Below are positions 63,293 to 64,000 of a DNA stretch of 64,000 nucleotides, in pieces. Under the pieces are notes generated by a model. It saw only the letters and a list, made by a program, of their open reading frames with translations. It had not been told where the DNA came from and made no database searches. Position numbers and translations under genes: made by a program. How positions within the stretch are numbered: position 1 is the first letter of the stretch; each line of letters begins with the position of its first letter. Source of the stretch: Anaeromyxobacter sp. Lineage in GTDB: Bacteria; Myxococcota; Myxococcia; Myxococcales; Anaeromyxobacteraceae. The stretch spans positions 1 through 64,000 of the forward strand of contig JADKCZ010000002.1 in NCBI GenBank assembly GCA_016718565.1. Direction: 5' to 3'.

Positions 63293-63321
63293 CTCCGTGT
63301 GCTTCCTGGGGTGCTGCCGAG

Positions 63322-63394
63322 AGCCGACAAACGGATTTGAACCGTTGACCTGCTGATTACGAATCAGCTGCTCTACCAACTGAGCTATGTCGGC
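63322..63394 (-). tRNA. tRNA-Thr (anticodon CGT)
   Basis: The 73-nt cloverleaf on the minus strand has acceptor arms GCCGACA and TGTCGGC, a D-arm TAGCTCAG, and an anticodon stem CTGAT/ATCAG. The loop TCGTA carries CGT, and GGTTCAAATCC forms the T-arm. The discriminator is T. CCA is not encoded. It reads ACG. Confidence 0.95.
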
Positions 63395-63495
63395 GAAGGC
63401 GCGTTTCCTTAGCATTCGCGGATCGGCCGTGCAAGCGGCCGGTGGCGGTCCGGGGCGGCCCTCGGGGGCCCGACGCGCCGGCCGCCGGACCCTCG

Positions 63496-64000
63496 CTAGA
63501 AGCTCGGCCCGAAGGTCAGGTAGACCTGCCACTCGGCCAGCGGATCGTCGCCCGGGCCCAGGCCCGCCAGCGGTTTCCCCAGGCCGCGGGCCACGCCGAG
63601 CCGGAGGTCGGTGAGGAGCCAGTAGGCCAGGGCGGTCTCGAGGCGCAGCTCGACGCCGGCGCCGAGCCGCAGCCGGTCCCAGCGGAAGCCGCTGCCGGCG
63701 TAGCCGCGCTCGATGCCCTTCACGAAGGCCTCGCCCAGGTCGGCGAAGACGGCGCCGTGCAGGCGCCTGAGGAAGATGGGCCAGGTGGACCGGCCCAGCT
63801 CGGGCGAGGCCAGGGGGAAGCGCAGCTCCAGGTTGAGCAGCGCGGTGCCGTTGCCCTGCTGCAGGCCGGCCGGGTAGCCGCGCAGCTGGTCGGAGGCCGA
63901 GAAGGCCTGCAGCAGAAGCAGGTCCACCGGGTTGGGCTGGGACAGCCCGCCCAGGCTGAAGGGCGGGCTGCCGCCGAGCGAGCCGTGGGCCAGGGCGCCG
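63496..64000 (-). CDS. outer-membrane beta-barrel (Omp85/BamA-like) protein, C-terminal part
   Basis: The frame is open to the window edge, so only the last 167 or so residues are seen. They show the amphipathic strand pattern of a beta-barrel. The RGY element (DQLRGYPAGLQQGNGTALLNLELRFPL) typical of the Omp85 family loop L6 is followed by strands HGAVFADLGEAF and RLGAGVELRLETALAYWLLTDLRLGVARG. The protein ends in YLTFGPSF with a terminal Phe, the usual outer-membrane assembly signal. Related barrels are found as BamA, TamA and surface-antigen D15 proteins; the N-terminal domains that would tell them apart are outside the window. Confidence 0.75.
   Translation of the reverse strand, partial: GALAHGSLGGSPPFSLGGLSQPNPVDLLLLQAFSASDQLRGYPAGLQQGNGTALLNLELRFPLASPELGRSTWPIFLRRLHGAVFADLGEAFVKGIERGYAGSGFRWDRLRLGAGVELRLETALAYWLLTDLRLGVARGLGKPLAGLGPGDDPLAEWQVYLTFGPSF

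Overview
The window is very G+C-rich DNA in which nearly every third codon position is G or C. It is almost completely coding and its genes are packed into tight operons with GTGA or ATGA stop/start overlaps. The mix of a GH81 glucanase lipoprotein, PilZ proteins, a short ribbon-helix-helix type regulator, an OmpA protein with TSP3 repeats, an AgmX/TonB-type lipoprotein, a sulfatase-modifying-factor domain protein and a B12-dependent lysine aminomutase module points to a member of the Myxococcota, most likely an Anaeromyxobacter relative. That assignment is an inference from gene content and composition. Three tRNA genes were found (Arg-CCT, Val-CAC, Thr-CGT), all reading G-ending codons. No rRNA, CRISPR array, insertion sequence or prophage was seen.

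Layout. 1-4.4 kb: a beta-1,3-glucanase lipoprotein behind a palindromic operator-like site, a membrane protein, a small lipoprotein, tRNA-Arg and a small unknown protein. 4.4-6.6 kb: CCA-adding enzyme and a soluble histidine kinase. 6.7-10.8 kb: lysine-fermentation genes kamD (frameshifted as sequenced), an embedded lipoprotein, kamE, kal and kce. 10.9-15.1 kb: HU protein followed directly by a PilZ protein, then on the minus strand an ammonium transporter with a sigma-54 type promoter, a TPR protein with a histone-like Lys-rich tail lying in a shifted frame, and a 70-residue regulator-like protein. 15.1-15.6 kb is non-coding and holds a candidate small RNA with a C-rich loop. 15.6-24.4 kb: housekeeping operon tilS-ftsH-folP-glmM-pdxJ-acpS-nnrD/E-tsaE. 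24.4-28.2 kb: an unusual stand-alone nitrilase-fold protein, a DUF4139 (MuiA-like) protein and a class II glutamine amidotransferase. 28.3-38.4 kb: psd-hisS-tlpA-like-miaA-accA-hisC-cmk-unknown-ispH-rpsA. 38.5-48.2 kb: hybrid histidine kinase, SppA, HIT hydrolase, LapB-like TPR/zinc-ribbon protein, UvrD helicase, a short Hsp70, an SCP2-domain protein, a coiled-coil protein and tRNA-Val. 48.2-49.8 kb: a compositionally different patch with two secreted-protein genes, one broken by a frameshift, and a structured non-coding stretch. 49.8-54.1 kb: FGE-like protein, HAD phosphatase, pheA and an OmpA protein. 54.1-64 kb: homocysteine methyltransferase and beta-CASP nuclease on the minus strand, NUDIX hydrolase, HtrA protease, PilZ protein, ABC exporter pair, glutamate dehydrogenase, tRNA-Thr, and the end of an outer-membrane barrel gene running off the window.

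How they fit together. The lysine module (aminomutase, then ammonia lyase and cleavage enzyme acting on the products), the Amt transporter and a large glutamate dehydrogenase suggest active amino-acid and ammonium metabolism, but the window lacks the 2,3-aminomutase and the 3,5-diaminohexanoate dehydrogenase. The two long operons supply tRNA maturation, translation, protein quality control, folate, amino sugar, lipid and isoprenoid precursors. A recurring sequence pattern, a TATACT- or TAGGAT-like hexamer 6-11 nt before start codons without a Shine-Dalgarno, suggests that several first genes are transcribed leaderless or nearly so. Coordinates, motifs and overlaps were read from the sequence; family names rest on motif recognition, not on database searches.
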